In this document: positions 1 through 7,492 of the stretch, piece by piece
Layout of the letters: every line of letters begins with the position of its first letter
How positions within the stretch are numbered: position 1 is the first letter of the stretch
DNA from: an uncultured Eubacterium sp.
GTDB lineage: Bacteria > Bacillota > Clostridia > Peptostreptococcales > Anaerovoracaceae
Length of the DNA: 24,906 nucleotides
Assembly (NCBI GenBank): GCA_900542385.1
Contig: UQNP01000010.1
Coordinates: 1-24,906 of the forward strand
Direction: 5' to 3'
Notes under the pieces: model-generated
What the model was told of the DNA's origin: nothing
Databases searched by the model: none
Seen by the model: the letters and a program-made list of their open reading frames with translations, nothing else
Translations under genes and position numbers: made by a program

Positions 1-231
1 TTTTAAAGTGACAGTGCGGAAATACTTATATAAGTATTCTCTGCTTCATATTCTTTTATGTCATAATATCACAGACAACAGATTCTTACGATTCACGATA
101 TTTTCACCGGGATTTTTTCTTTGCTATATCGTGAGCTCGCATAAAATACGGCTTCACGATAACAGAGTCGGATTTTCCGGATATCGCGGTACATTCTGGT
201 ACACCGCAATAAGACATATTAAATTTTCCCA
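1..231. other. Structured intergenic region at the left edge, no gene
   Basis: No credible gene is seen here; the open frame on the plus strand runs through the tyrS terminator and has no family resemblance. The stretch holds three copies of one 8-mer in alternating orientation (TCACGATA at 93-100, TATCGTGA at 127-134, TCACGATA at 154-161), so the middle copy can pair with either neighbour. It also holds a bulged hairpin at 186-207, an extended -10-like TGATATTAT reading leftward (71 down to 63) and a perfect 18-bp palindrome at 21-38. Since it follows the tyrS terminator, I infer that it is the promoter and leader region of the next minus-strand gene, beyond the window. Confidence 0.5.
21..38. 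promoter_or_regulatory. Perfect 18-bp palindrome, possible operator
   Basis: The sequence AATACTTATATAAGTATT equals its own reverse complement over all 18 bases. It lies about 25 bp downstream of the candidate leftward extended -10 at 63-71, a position where a bound repressor could block transcription. The operator role is inference. An AT-rich palindrome could also be chance or a cruciform. Confidence 0.35.
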
Positions 232-274
232 TACAAAAACAAAAAACAGCGGTACAGCCAACAGGCTGCACCGC
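232..274 (-). terminator. Rho-independent terminator of the prfA-tyrS operon
   Basis: On the minus strand an 11-bp stem (arms 264-274 and 249-259, one G-U pair) encloses a 4-nt loop and is followed by a T-rich tract (248 down to 232). It begins about 73 bp beyond the tyrS stop codon. It is the strongest terminator signature in the window and marks the end of the prfA-tsaC-rpiB-upp-tyrS transcript. Confidence 0.9.
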
Positions 275-347
275 CGCTTTATATCTGATTTGATTTTCTT
301 TATCGTTTTTTCTTTATCGTCTATAAGTTCGAGCCATTAGTTCAAAG

Positions 348-1682
348 CTACACAAGCTCTACGACGACTTTCTTTTTCTTGCCTTTTTCGATAAGGATCT
401 TGCCTCCGCCGAAGGTAGCCTCAGTTATCGTCATCTTCTTGTCGGTGACTTTCTCGCCGTCGATCTTAAGACCGCCCTGTTCTATGGTCATAAAACCTTC
501 TCTGTTGCTCGGAACCAGTCCCAGCTCCTTGATGAAGGTCACTACTCCCATGCCTTCCCCTGCAAGTTTTTCTTTCGCAAATTCGGTCACAGGCATAGCG
601 CTCATATCTCCGCCGCCGCTGAAAGCAGCTCTTGCCGCGTCACGCGCCTTTACAGCTTCTTCCTCACCGTGTACAAGCTTGGTTACTTCATAAGCGAGGA
701 TCTCCTTAGCCTTGTTTATCTCTCTGTCCTCAAGAGAAGCAAGTCTTCTTACCTCATCCATAGGCAGGAAAGTCAGCATCCTGAGACACTTTTCCACATC
801 CGCATCAGCGACATTTCTCCAGTATTGGAAAAATTCATATGGAGAGGTCTTTTCCGCATCGAGCCAAAGAGCGCCCTTCTGGGTCTTGCCCATCTTCTTT
901 CCTTCTGAATTGGTAAGCAGCGAGAAGGTCATGCCGTACACTTCCTTGCCCGTCTTCTTTCTCGTCAGATCGACTCCTCCTATAATGTTGGACCACTGAT
1001 CGTTGCCCCCGAACTCTATCTTCACATCGAAGTCACGAGCCATAACCATGAAGTCATAGCTCTGCATAAGCATATAGTTCAGCTCAAACATGGTGAGTCC
1101 GCCTTCTCTGTCCATCCTCTGCTTGAAGCACTCTGCTCTGAGCATATTGTTTACGTTGAAGCAGGAACCGATCTCTCTTATAAAGTCTATATAATTGAGC
1201 GGAAGCAGCCAGTTCGCATTATTAACAACTATGGCCTTTCCCGGCTCAGGAGTCTTGTTTTCGTGTCCCGGCTTGAAAACTCCATCGTTTCCTTCGTATT
1301 TCCACTCCTCATCAAAATCTATGAATTTATCGAAGAGTTTTTTAAACTCCATGCAGTTGTTTTCTATCGTTTCGGCGCTCATCATCTGACGCATATCCGT
1401 CCTTCCGGAAGGATCGCCGACAAAGCCTGTACCTCCTCCCAGGAGCACTACAGGAGTGTGTCCGTATTTCTGCATGTACATCATTATTATGACCTGCATG
1501 AAGTGTCCTACATGCAGACAGTCAGCCGTCGGATCAAAGCCTATATAGAATTTCACCTTCTCGTTTTGAAGGAGTTCTCTTATTTTCTCTTCATCCGTCG
1601 ACTGTTCTATAAAACCTCTCTCCTTCAGCACGTCGTATACGTTATCATACCTGCTGACATTATCAGGTATAAAGTTTTTCAT
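348..1682 (-). CDS. tyrS: Tyrosyl-tRNA synthetase
   Basis: Charges tRNA-Tyr with tyrosine in the cytoplasm. The 444-residue class I enzyme shows the HIGH-type motif HVGH (residues 57-60), the KMSKS-type motif KMGKT (263-267), and a C-terminal S4-like RNA-binding domain (about 380-444) ending in a lysine-rich strand. I chose the ATG at 1682 because GGAGG lies 7-8 nt upstream; an in-frame TTG five codons earlier begins within that ribosome site. Compared with the usual ~420-residue bacterial TyrS there appear to be about 20 extra residues around 125-148 (Gly/Lys/Pro-rich) before the VVNNANWL segment. No T-box leader is present: the gap to upp is only about 110 nt and contains a 38-codon open frame overlapping both neighbours. 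It is the last gene before the terminator at 232-274. Confidence 0.97.
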   Translation of the reverse strand: MKNFIPDNVSRYDNVYDVLKERGFIEQSTDEEKIRELLQNEKVKFYIGFDPTADCLHVGHFMQVIIMMYMQKYGHTPVVLLGGGTGFVGDPSGRTDMRQMMSAETIENNCMEFKKLFDKFIDFDEEWKYEGNDGVFKPGHENKTPEPGKAIVVNNANWLLPLNYIDFIREIGSCFNVNNMLRAECFKQRMDREGGLTMFELNYMLMQSYDFMVMARDFDVKIEFGGNDQWSNIIGGVDLTRKKTGKEVYGMTFSLLTNSEGKKMGKTQKGALWLDAEKTSPYEFFQYWRNVADADVEKCLRMLTFLPMDEVRRLASLEDREINKAKEILAYEVTKLVHGEEEAVKARDAARAAFSGGGDMSAMPVTEFAKEKLAGEGMGVVTFIKELGLVPSNREGFMTIEQGGLKIDGEKVTDKKMTITEATFGGGKILIEKGKKKKVVVELV

Positions 1683-1795
1683 TCTATTTTCCTCCAAATT
1701 TCAATTATTCCTTTTGATGCCTGTATTTTTCCGATGAAGCTGACATCTCTCGGACGATTGATAAAAAGCGCCGGATCGGCAGATATTTCAGTCAT
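1679..1795 (-). CDS. Candidate 38-residue micro-ORF bridging upp and tyrS
   Basis: An uninterrupted frame fills the whole upp-tyrS gap. Its ATG overlaps the upp stop (TAATG), and its TGA overlaps the tyrS ATG (ATGA). The peptide begins [15 protein letters not shown] and ends EIWRKIE. I do not recognise it. No good ribosome site precedes it, only a GGGAGA about 18 nt upstream inside upp, so translation would depend on coupling. The tyrS ribosome site lies inside its last codons. A frame this short can stay open by chance, but the overlap at both ends is typical of coupled operon genes. Confidence 0.35.
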   Translation of the reverse strand: MTEISADPALFINRPRDVSFIGKIQASKGIIEIWRKIE

Positions 1796-2424
1796 TATTT
1801 CGTACCGTAAAGTCTGTCTCCCGCATCGCCGAGCCCCGGAAGGATATATGCGTTTTCATTGAGGCAGTCATCCTTTGCAGCGATGAATATATCCACATCA
1901 GGGTGATCCTTCTGAAGCACTTCTATACCTTCAGGAGCAGCGATGAGACACATGAATATGATCTTCTTTCCGCCTCTTTCCTTGATGAAGTTGATAGCCG
2001 CCGAAGCGCTTCCGCCTGTTGCAAGCATCGGATCGACTACGAATATTTCTCTCTTGTCTATATCGTTAGGAAGCTTGCAGTAATATTCAACAGGCTCGTG
2101 AGTTTCCGGATCTCTGTAAAGACCTATATGTCCTACCTTTGCGTTAGGCACAAGAGCCAGCATTCCGTCCACCATTCCAAGGCCTGCTCTTAAGATAGGT
2201 ACTATGGCAATATCCTCACCCTTTAACATATTAACTGTTGTTTTCTGCATAGGTGTAGTTATCTCCACCTCTTCGAGAGGAAGCTTTCTCGTAGCTTCAT
2301 ATCCCATAAGCATAGCGATTTCCTTTACCAGTTCTCTGAAATCTTTTACGCTTGTCTCCTGCTTTCTTATCATAGCAGTCTTATGCTGAATTAACGGATG
2401 ATCGAATACATATACATTGCTCAT
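1795..2424 (-). CDS. upp: Uracil phosphoribosyltransferase
   Basis: Pyrimidine salvage enzyme that converts uracil and PRPP to UMP plus pyrophosphate. At 209 residues it has the family's normal length. The PRPP-binding loop [10 protein letters not shown] is at residues 131-140, preceded by hydrophobic VV; the [13 protein letters not shown] segment (78-90) and the C-terminal GLGDAGDR (197-204), which contacts uracil in this family, are intact. It lies 88 bp downstream of rpiB in the same operon. That gap holds a hairpin and a 14-nt tandem repeat just before the start. The ribosome site is mediocre (AGG about 9 nt upstream). The prfA-tsaC-rpiB-upp order is common in Firmicutes, which supports the call. 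Confidence 0.97.
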   Translation of the reverse strand: MSNVYVFDHPLIQHKTAMIRKQETSVKDFRELVKEIAMLMGYEATRKLPLEEVEITTPMQKTTVNMLKGEDIAIVPILRAGLGMVDGMLALVPNAKVGHIGLYRDPETHEPVEYYCKLPNDIDKREIFVVDPMLATGGSASAAINFIKERGGKKIIFMCLIAAPEGIEVLQKDHPDVDIFIAAKDDCLNENAYILPGLGDAGDRLYGTK

Positions 2425-2440
2425 AATCTGTACCTGCCTT

Positions 2441-2501
2441 TCACATTCATTTTTTCAAACTCATTTTTCACACTCGTTATGCAAATGCCCCTAGGCATAA
2501 C
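2441..2501 (-). promoter_or_regulatory. upp leader: hairpin plus 14-nt tandem repeat
   Basis: Reading toward upp, a 7-bp perfect stem (2495-2501 with 2476-2482, GTTATGC/GCATAAC, 12-nt loop) is followed by imperfect tandem repeats of a TGAAAAATGA-type unit (plus-strand units at 2441-2454 and 2455-2468, with a partial third to about 2476). There is no U-run, so it is not a terminator. It resembles no riboswitch I know. A role in setting upp expression or mRNA processing is inference. Confidence 0.35.
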
Positions 2502-2512
2502 TGCCAATTCAA

Positions 2513-2941
2513 TTACTCATCCAACATGTTTACTCTGCGCTGATGTCTTCCACCTTCAAATCCCGTATCCAGCCACGCCTCTGTTATCTTTCTGGCGTCC
2601 TCATCGGAAGTGGTGCGTCCTCCGAGAGCAAGCACATTGGCGTTATTGTGCTTTCTTGACATCTCAGCCATGTGGACATCCGTGCAGAGCGCACATCTTA
2701 CACCTTTAACTTTATTTGCGGCGATGGATATACCGATCCCCGTGCCGCAGCACACTATGCCTCTGTCCGCTTTTCCTGACACTACCGCCTCTCCGCAGGC
2801 TTTTCCGTATACCGGGTAGTCTACAGATTCTTCGGAATCAGTGCCGAGATCGATCACTTCCTCACCTTTTTCCTCAAGGTATTTCTTAAGATATTCCTTG
2901 AGTTTGTATCCGCCGTGGTCACTGGCAACAGCTATCTTCAT
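2513..2941 (-). CDS. rpiB: Ribose-5-phosphate isomerase B
   Basis: Interconverts ribose 5-phosphate and ribulose 5-phosphate in the non-oxidative pentose phosphate pathway. The 142-residue protein opens with the RpiB/LacAB signature (SDHGG at 7-11), has the active-site region GIVCCGTGIG (61-70, catalytic Cys likely 65), and HNNANVLALGGR (98-109) with the conserved His 98. Two ATGs occur two codons apart. AGGAG sits 7 nt before the second, which also matches the family start, so I place the start at 2941 rather than 2947. It follows tsaC by 16 nt and precedes upp, a placement typical of Firmicutes. A galactose-6-phosphate isomerase subunit is unlikely because no partner or lac genes are nearby. 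Confidence 0.95.
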   Translation of the reverse strand: MKIAVASDHGGYKLKEYLKKYLEEKGEEVIDLGTDSEESVDYPVYGKACGEAVVSGKADRGIVCCGTGIGISIAANKVKGVRCALCTDVHMAEMSRKHNNANVLALGGRTTSDEDARKITEAWLDTGFEGGRHQRRVNMLDE

Positions 2942-2957
2942 TTTCATTCTCCTTTTA

Positions 2958-3974
2958 TTATCTGTCTGCCGCAGACGGCAGCTTTATAACATTGTATCCG
3001 GCCGATTTTATCATCCTGTTCATTACAGCAAAGCCTATCTGGTCTTTTGTATCCAACGCTCCCGCTATTATAAGCTCTGTTCCCTCTCTGTCCAGATCTC
3101 TGAGAGCGGAAAAGAAATCATGAGCAGCCCTTTTTGCATCGTTTTCCTCAAAGATGAGCACCGCCGTCTTGACACCCTCAGTCTCTTTCTTCTGCCTGAG
3201 CTCCTCTGCATATTTTCTTACCTCTGCTCCCTTTCCTTCAACTATGAGCATGTCCGCTTTAGGGGCATAGTGCCTGTACTTCATTCCCGGAGATTTAGGC
3301 CTGAAATCATTACTTCCCGGCTTCTGCGAGAGAGCTCTGTCATAGTAAACATCTCTGCCCAGGACTTCAGATATCCTGTCCGCCGTTATTATTCCCGGTC
3401 TAAGTATCACAGGATCTTCTTCCGTCATATCAAGAACAGTAGATTCTATGCCGACGCGGCAATCTCCGCCTTTTATCACAGCGTCTATCCTTCCGTCCAT
3501 ATCCGCTATCACATCGGCAGCCCTCGTCGGGCTGGGTCTTCCGGAAATATTAGCGCTTGGCGCAGCTATGGGACAGCCTGACCTTTCGATGAGCCTGCGC
3601 GCCGTATCGTTTTCCGGCATCCGCACCGCCACAGTGTCAAGTCCTCCCGTCGTCCTGTCAGGAACACATGACTTCTTCTTCAATATGAGAGTAAGAGGTC
3701 CCGGCCACAGCATTTCCATCAGCTTTCGCATATCCTCTCCGGTATATTCTGCGATCTTTCCCAGCTCTTCAGCGTGGGCGATATGCACTATCATCGGATT
3801 GTCGCTCGGTCTTCCCTTCGCTTCATATATGGATGCGACCGCCTTTTCATTCAGAGCATCAGCTCCCAGTCCGTACACCGTTTCCGTCGGGAAAGCCACA
3901 AGCCCTCCCCTTCTTATTATTTCGGCGGCTTCATCTATGTCAGCCGCCTCCGTTGTTAAAATCTTCGTTTTCAT
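2958..3974 (-). CDS. tsaC: Threonylcarbamoyl-AMP synthase (Sua5/YwlC type)
   Basis: Makes threonylcarbamoyl-AMP from threonine, bicarbonate and ATP, the first step of the universal tRNA t6A37 modification. The 338-residue length marks the long Sua5/YwlC form with a YrdC-like domain plus a C-terminal Sua5 domain. Visible motifs are FPTETVYGLG (28-37), KGRPSDNPM (53-61), APSANISGRPSPT (138-150) and GIESTVLD (175-182). The C-terminal domain occupies about 210-338. The ATG at 3974 is 2 nt past the prfA stop; a TTG two codons earlier overlaps prfA and is less likely. The ribosome site is weak and lies within prfA, implying translational coupling. Pairing with prfA is common in Firmicutes. Confidence 0.95.
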   Translation of the reverse strand: MKTKILTTEAADIDEAAEIIRRGGLVAFPTETVYGLGADALNEKAVASIYEAKGRPSDNPMIVHIAHAEELGKIAEYTGEDMRKLMEMLWPGPLTLILKKKSCVPDRTTGGLDTVAVRMPENDTARRLIERSGCPIAAPSANISGRPSPTRAADVIADMDGRIDAVIKGGDCRVGIESTVLDMTEEDPVILRPGIITADRISEVLGRDVYYDRALSQKPGSNDFRPKSPGMKYRHYAPKADMLIVEGKGAEVRKYAEELRQKKETEGVKTAVLIFEENDAKRAAHDFFSALRDLDREGTELIIAGALDTKDQIGFAVMNRMIKSAGYNVIKLPSAADR

Positions 3975-3976
3975 GA

Positions 3977-5038
3977 TCAAAACGCTTTCATCTTTTCAGC
4001 CTGATCGTTTGTTATGAGTCCGTCTATTATCTCATCTATATCCCCGTCCAGGAAATTATCGAGCTTGTAGAGAGTCATTCCTATCCTGTGATCCGACACT
4101 CTTCCCTGAGGAAAATTGTATGTCCTTATTCTCTCGCTTCTGTCTCCTGACCCTACCTGACTCTTTCTCTGATCTGCGATCTCCTTATTCTGTTCCTGCA
4201 TCTTCAGGTCGTAGAGCCTTGATTTCAGCACTTTGAAAGCTTTTTCCTTGTTCTTTATCTGTGACTTTTCATCCTGACACGTAACCACAAGTCCTGTCGG
4301 CTCATGAGTCAGTCTGACAGCAGAATCGGTGGTGTTTACACACTGGCCTCCATTCCCGGATGCTCTGTAAACATCGACTCTGACATCGTTTGGATTCAGA
4401 TCCACCTCAACATCGTCGACCTCAGGAAGCACAGCCACCGTTGCAGCCGATGTGTGTATCCTGCCGCTGGATTCCGTCTCAGGTACTCGCTGTACTCGAT
4501 GAGCGCCGCTCTCATACTTAAGTCTCGAATACGCTCCCTTTCCTTTTATGAGGATTACAGCTTCTTTTATCCCTCCCAGTCCTGTATCGTTTATCTCCAT
4601 CATCTCAGTCTTCCAGTGCTTTCTTTCCGCATACCTGGTATACATCCTGAGAAGATCCGCGCCAAACAGCGCCGCCTCTTCACCACCTGTTCCGGCTCTT
4701 ATCTCCAGGATAACATTCTTTTCATCGTTAGGATCTTTAGGAAGCAGCAGTACCTTGAGCTCCCCTTCCATCGTCTCGATCTTTTCATCCAGCTCGGAGA
4801 TCTCCATCTTCGCCAGTTCACGCATCTCATCATCGCCTTCTTCGAGCATCTCTTTTGCTTCCGCAAGATCATCTTTGGCTTTTTTGTATTCCTTGTATTT
4901 TTTTACGATAGGCTCCATTTCACCCATCTCTTTTACATACTTCTGCCATACAGGCTGATTGTTTATTATGTCGGGATCCGACACTTTTTTCGACAGTTCA
5001 TCGTATTTTTCCGTTATAAAATCAAGTTTATCGAACAT
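3977..5038 (-). CDS. prfA: Peptide chain release factor 1
   Basis: Recognises UAA/UAG stop codons on the ribosome and triggers peptide release. The 353-residue protein has the GGQ motif (230-232) inside [11 protein letters not shown] and a PxT codon-recognition tripeptide PET (186-188), the hallmark that separates RF1 from RF2 (SPF). Its N-terminal ~100 residues are charged and helical, as usual. AGGAG lies 6 nt before the ATG. It heads the operon prfA-tsaC-rpiB-upp-tyrS, with an extended -10 promoter just upstream. PrmC, which methylates the Gln of GGQ, is usually the gene immediately upstream but here is encoded about 10.6 kb away at 15603-16487. Confidence 0.98.
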   Translation of the reverse strand: MFDKLDFITEKYDELSKKVSDPDIINNQPVWQKYVKEMGEMEPIVKKYKEYKKAKDDLAEAKEMLEEGDDEMRELAKMEISELDEKIETMEGELKVLLLPKDPNDEKNVILEIRAGTGGEEAALFGADLLRMYTRYAERKHWKTEMMEINDTGLGGIKEAVILIKGKGAYSRLKYESGAHRVQRVPETESSGRIHTSAATVAVLPEVDDVEVDLNPNDVRVDVYRASGNGGQCVNTTDSAVRLTHEPTGLVVTCQDEKSQIKNKEKAFKVLKSRLYDLKMQEQNKEIADQRKSQVGSGDRSERIRTYNFPQGRVSDHRIGMTLYKLDNFLDGDIDEIIDGLITNDQAEKMKAF

Positions 5039-5072
5039 AGTCCACTCCTGTTTCCGTGTTTTCTAACTTTAT

Positions 5073-5081
5073 ATTATATCA
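5073..5081 (-). promoter_or_regulatory. Extended -10 promoter of the prfA operon
   Basis: TGATATAAT, a perfect TGnTATAAT extended -10, lies 34 bp before the prfA start. The matching -35 position is an uninformative T-run, consistent with an extended -10 promoter that needs no good -35. It starts immediately after the trkA terminator. The same nonamer is found before hbd. Confidence 0.65.
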
Positions 5082-5092
5082 GAAGTGTCTGT

Positions 5093-5117
5093 AAAAAAAA
5101 ACTGTTTACTTCAGTTT
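5093..5117 (-). terminator. Short terminator at the trkA stop codon
   Basis: A 6-bp AAACTG/CAGTTT stem (5112-5117 with 5099-5104) with a 7-nt loop is followed by about six further T's. The trkA stop codon lies in the loop, so the last codons double as the terminator. The stem is A-T rich and short, so termination may be inefficient and allow some read-through into prfA. Confidence 0.6.
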
Positions 5118-5807
5118 CCTCTTCTCAAATCTGTCTATATTTGCAAACTTGCCCAGCACTACGATGGCGTCGTTTTCTTCAAGCATGATCCCGTCGTCCT
5201 CTGTATCGGTCATGATGCCTTCTTCTCTCTCTATAGCCACCAGCTTGATACCGTATTTATCGAGGTGCAGATCTTTAAGCCTTTTCCCTGAAAGCCTGTC
5301 GTTTATTTTTATTTCCGAAACCACATAGTCGTCATTGAGTCTCATCATATCCATAGATCTCGATGACAGAAGCACAGCCGCAAGTCTCGTAGCAGTCTCT
5401 GTTTCCGGCTGTACAAATTCGGCTCCTATCTTTTCCAGTATTTCCATATGTTCCACGCTGTCCGCCTTGGATATGACTCTCGGCACTCCCAGGTTTATAA
5501 CATTGAGTGTAGTCAGAAGATTGACATCTATCTTTTCACCGATACATACTATCACGGTCTCACACTCGCCTATACCTGTCTCCTCCAGCGCTTCTTTCGT
5601 AAGTTTTCCCAATTTGAAAGCATCCTGCACGTAGTCTCTTACCTGTCTCAGCTTCGTTTCATCACCGTCTATGACCATTACCTCTGCTCCTGCCTCCGAA
5701 AGCGTCTTGGCAAGCGCCGTACCGAATCTTCCCAATCCTATTATTCCAAACCCTGTTTTCTTCGTTTCCGCAGCTCTTTTTTCCCGCGTCTTCATCTCAT
5801 ACATCAT
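5106..5807 (-). CDS. trkA: Potassium channel regulatory subunit, TrkA/KtrA type
   Basis: Cytosolic gating subunit of a Trk/Ktr K+ uptake system, binding nucleotide and gating the membrane subunit. The 233-residue protein has one RCK_N (Rossmann) domain with GLGRFG (24-29) and an acidic residue ending strand 2 (Asp48), then an RCK_C domain (about 150-233). One RCK pair is the KtrA/CtrA arrangement, not the doubled TrkA of E. coli. I start at 5807 because AGGAGG is 6 nt upstream; the ATG 11 codons earlier has no ribosome site. It lies 46 bp after trkH in the same operon. In Firmicutes the RCK_C domain often binds c-di-AMP; that is family knowledge and was not read from the sequence. Confidence 0.93.
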   Translation of the reverse strand: MMYEMKTREKRAAETKKTGFGIIGLGRFGTALAKTLSEAGAEVMVIDGDETKLRQVRDYVQDAFKLGKLTKEALEETGIGECETVIVCIGEKIDVNLLTTLNVINLGVPRVISKADSVEHMEILEKIGAEFVQPETETATRLAAVLLSSRSMDMMRLNDDYVVSEIKINDRLSGKRLKDLHLDKYGIKLVAIEREEGIMTDTEDDGIMLEENDAIVVLGKFANIDRFEKRKLK

Positions 5808-5853
5808 TTTTATCCTCCTCAGGATCTTCTTTGATCCCATATTATATATAAAA

Positions 5854-7149
5854 CTATCCTATATTTATCTCTTCCTGCGAGTACGATATCTGCGGTTTCG
5901 CCCTGCTCAGCCATATAGTCGCAAGAGTAAGAGGACCCACTCTTCCGGTGAACATAGCGGCGGAAAGCACTACTTTGCTTCCGTCACAAAGCTCAGGAGT
6001 TATCCCTGTTGAAAATCCTGTCGTTGAAAATCCGCTCACTACCTCAAACAATATCTGTTCAAAAGTAAAATCAGGCTCCATCATACATACAGCAAAGGTT
6101 CCTATGAATATGACCGCTATAGCCAGCAGAAATACCATAAATGACTTGGTGACCACGTTTTCCGGTATCTCTCTTTTATATGCCGTACAGTTTCCGTTGA
6201 ACACGGTGCTCACCGCTTTTTTTACGAGGATGAACATGGTAGTCGTTTTTATACCGCCTCCGGTAGAACCTGACGAAGCGCCGATAAACATCAGCAGCAT
6301 GATCACCATCAGCCCTGCTTTGCTCAGGTTTCCCATGGAGATACTCGCAAATCCGGCAGTCCTCGAAGACACACTCTGAAAATACGCTTCAAGCCAGGAT
6401 ATATCTCCGCCCTCCGTTGCTTTAAGAAACAGAGTTCCTCCGATTATCAGCGCCACCGTCATGGTGATCACCACTTTAGTATGCAGAGACCACTTTCTCG
6501 GCGTCTTTCCTGAAATCAGCTCTTTTATTACGAAAAATCCCAGTCCGCCGAATATGATCAATCCGCTGGTAGAGCAGCAGAGCCAGGCATCCGCATGATA
6601 ATCCGTGAGGCTCTTGAAATCTCCCAGTAGGTCAAACCCTGCGTTGTTAAATGCCGCTATTGAGTGAAAGCAGCTCAGCCAAACTGCTTTTTCCGGTGAA
6701 AAATCACCATAAAAAGTAATGAAGCTGCAAACAGCTCCACCAAATTCAAAGGCTACGGTAACATGCGCAACCGACTTTATTACATTTTTAAGACCTTTTC
6801 CTGAGTTCAGATTTAGGGATTCCTTAGCCAGCTTCTGATTTCCCATGCTGATCTTTCCTCCCGCAGACATTATGACCATGACTCCTATAGATGTTATGCC
6901 AAGACCTCCCACCTGTATAAGTCCCATCATGACTGCCTGCCCGAAAACAGAAAGTCCTGTTCCAGGGTCTATAGTGGCTAACCCGGTAACACATACCGCA
7001 CTTGTAGCCATAAAAAGACTGTCAAAGAATGACAAACATTCATCAGTTCCAGTCGAAACCGGAAGCATGAGCAGTGCCGTTCCTGCAAGGATGACCACAA
7101 AGAAACCAAGAACAAACAGCCTTCTTGGCTTCAGCTCTTTAGAATGCAT
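5854..7149 (-). CDS. trkH: Potassium uptake membrane subunit, TrkH/KtrB type
   Basis: Membrane K+ translocating subunit partnered with the adjacent RCK protein. The 431-residue polytopic protein shows the four pore-loop filters of the superfamily: TSAVCVTGL (49-57), AAFNNAGF (165-172), SVSSRTAGF (259-267) and VVSGFSTTGFS (370-380). It also has the glycine-rich gating segment GASSGSTGGGIKTTT (290-304). The conserved filter glycines are all present. A length near 430-450 fits KtrB. GGAGG lies about 10 nt before the ATG, and a well-formed promoter lies at 7200-7227. Na+ versus H+ coupling cannot be read from sequence. Confidence 0.94.
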   Translation of the reverse strand: MHSKELKPRRLFVLGFFVVILAGTALLMLPVSTGTDECLSFFDSLFMATSAVCVTGLATIDPGTGLSVFGQAVMMGLIQVGGLGITSIGVMVIMSAGGKISMGNQKLAKESLNLNSGKGLKNVIKSVAHVTVAFEFGGAVCSFITFYGDFSPEKAVWLSCFHSIAAFNNAGFDLLGDFKSLTDYHADAWLCCSTSGLIIFGGLGFFVIKELISGKTPRKWSLHTKVVITMTVALIIGGTLFLKATEGGDISWLEAYFQSVSSRTAGFASISMGNLSKAGLMVIMLLMFIGASSGSTGGGIKTTTMFILVKKAVSTVFNGNCTAYKREIPENVVTKSFMVFLLAIAVIFIGTFAVCMMEPDFTFEQILFEVVSGFSTTGFSTGITPELCDGSKVVLSAAMFTGRVGPLTLATIWLSRAKPQISYSQEEINIG

Positions 7150-7199
7150 TTTAATTTTACCTCCAAAACTCTTTTATTGTTTCTTTTAAATTCCCATGT

Positions 7200-7227
7200 A
7201 TTATAGCACCGGCAGAAACTTTTGCAA
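7200..7227 (-). promoter_or_regulatory. Promoter of trkH-trkA
   Basis: TTGCAA (7222-7227), a 16-bp spacer and TATAAT (7200-7205) form a near-consensus housekeeping promoter, and the spacer ends in TGC, giving the extended TGnTATAAT. The predicted leader of about 45 nt is too short for a known c-di-AMP riboswitch. Confidence 0.75.
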
Positions 7228-7413
7228 TCGAAAAAACAGTTTTCTCAATATTCAATTTTGCTGTGTCGTCCGGCGTTGCATCCTATTCTTCCGCAGCATT
7301 GGCGGATTTGCTGTGTTTTCGAGCATTGACGGCTCTTATCTAAAGCCTGCCGGATAAGAAAAACTCAGTCCAAAGTAGTACTGGTATGACTCTCGATACT
7401 TTTGCCCAGTGCA
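7228..7413. other. Non-coding region with short repeats
   Basis: Together with the trkH promoter and the terminator at 7414-7461 this makes a 343-bp stretch without a gene. It contains an exact 10-bp direct repeat TTTGCTGTGT (7257-7266 and 7307-7316, 50 bp apart). A second near-repeat is AGCATTGgCGG / AGCATTGaCGG (starting near 7297 and 7323), and TCCGC...GCGGA can form a 5-bp hairpin around 7290-7306. No open frame or known RNA family is evident. It could be a fragment of a dispersed intergenic repeat; this is a guess. Confidence 0.4.
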
Positions 7414-7461
7414 TATAAAAACGCCCTTTGCCGCACGTTTTAAACGCTCGGCGAAGGACGT
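7414..7461 (-). terminator. Terminator of the xpaC-telA-AIM24 operon
   Basis: On the minus strand a ~12-bp stem (7449-7461 with 7421-7433, two G-U pairs) is followed by TTTTTATA. The loop AGCGTTTAAAACGTG can pair weakly inside. It lies 32 bp past the stop codon of the AIM24-like gene. Confidence 0.85.
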
Positions 7462-7492
7462 CCGAAAAGCAATATTTAATATATGAAAATCA

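Noticed and set aside
8..340. 110-codon open frame on the plus strand
   Set aside because: It runs across the tyrS terminator and the left intergenic hairpins, has no ribosome site and looks like no protein family.
1683..1794. T-box leader for tyrS
   Set aside because: Only about 110 nt are available, with no T-box sequence or specifier stem and no terminator.
7150..7413. Possible c-di-AMP or c-di-GMP riboswitch upstream of trkH
   Set aside because: K+ transporters are often under c-di-AMP control, and CACAGCAAA and GATGCAACGCC vaguely recall c-di-GMP aptamer segments. However, the pairings do not fold to either consensus, and the mapped-looking promoter leaves only about 45 nt of leader.
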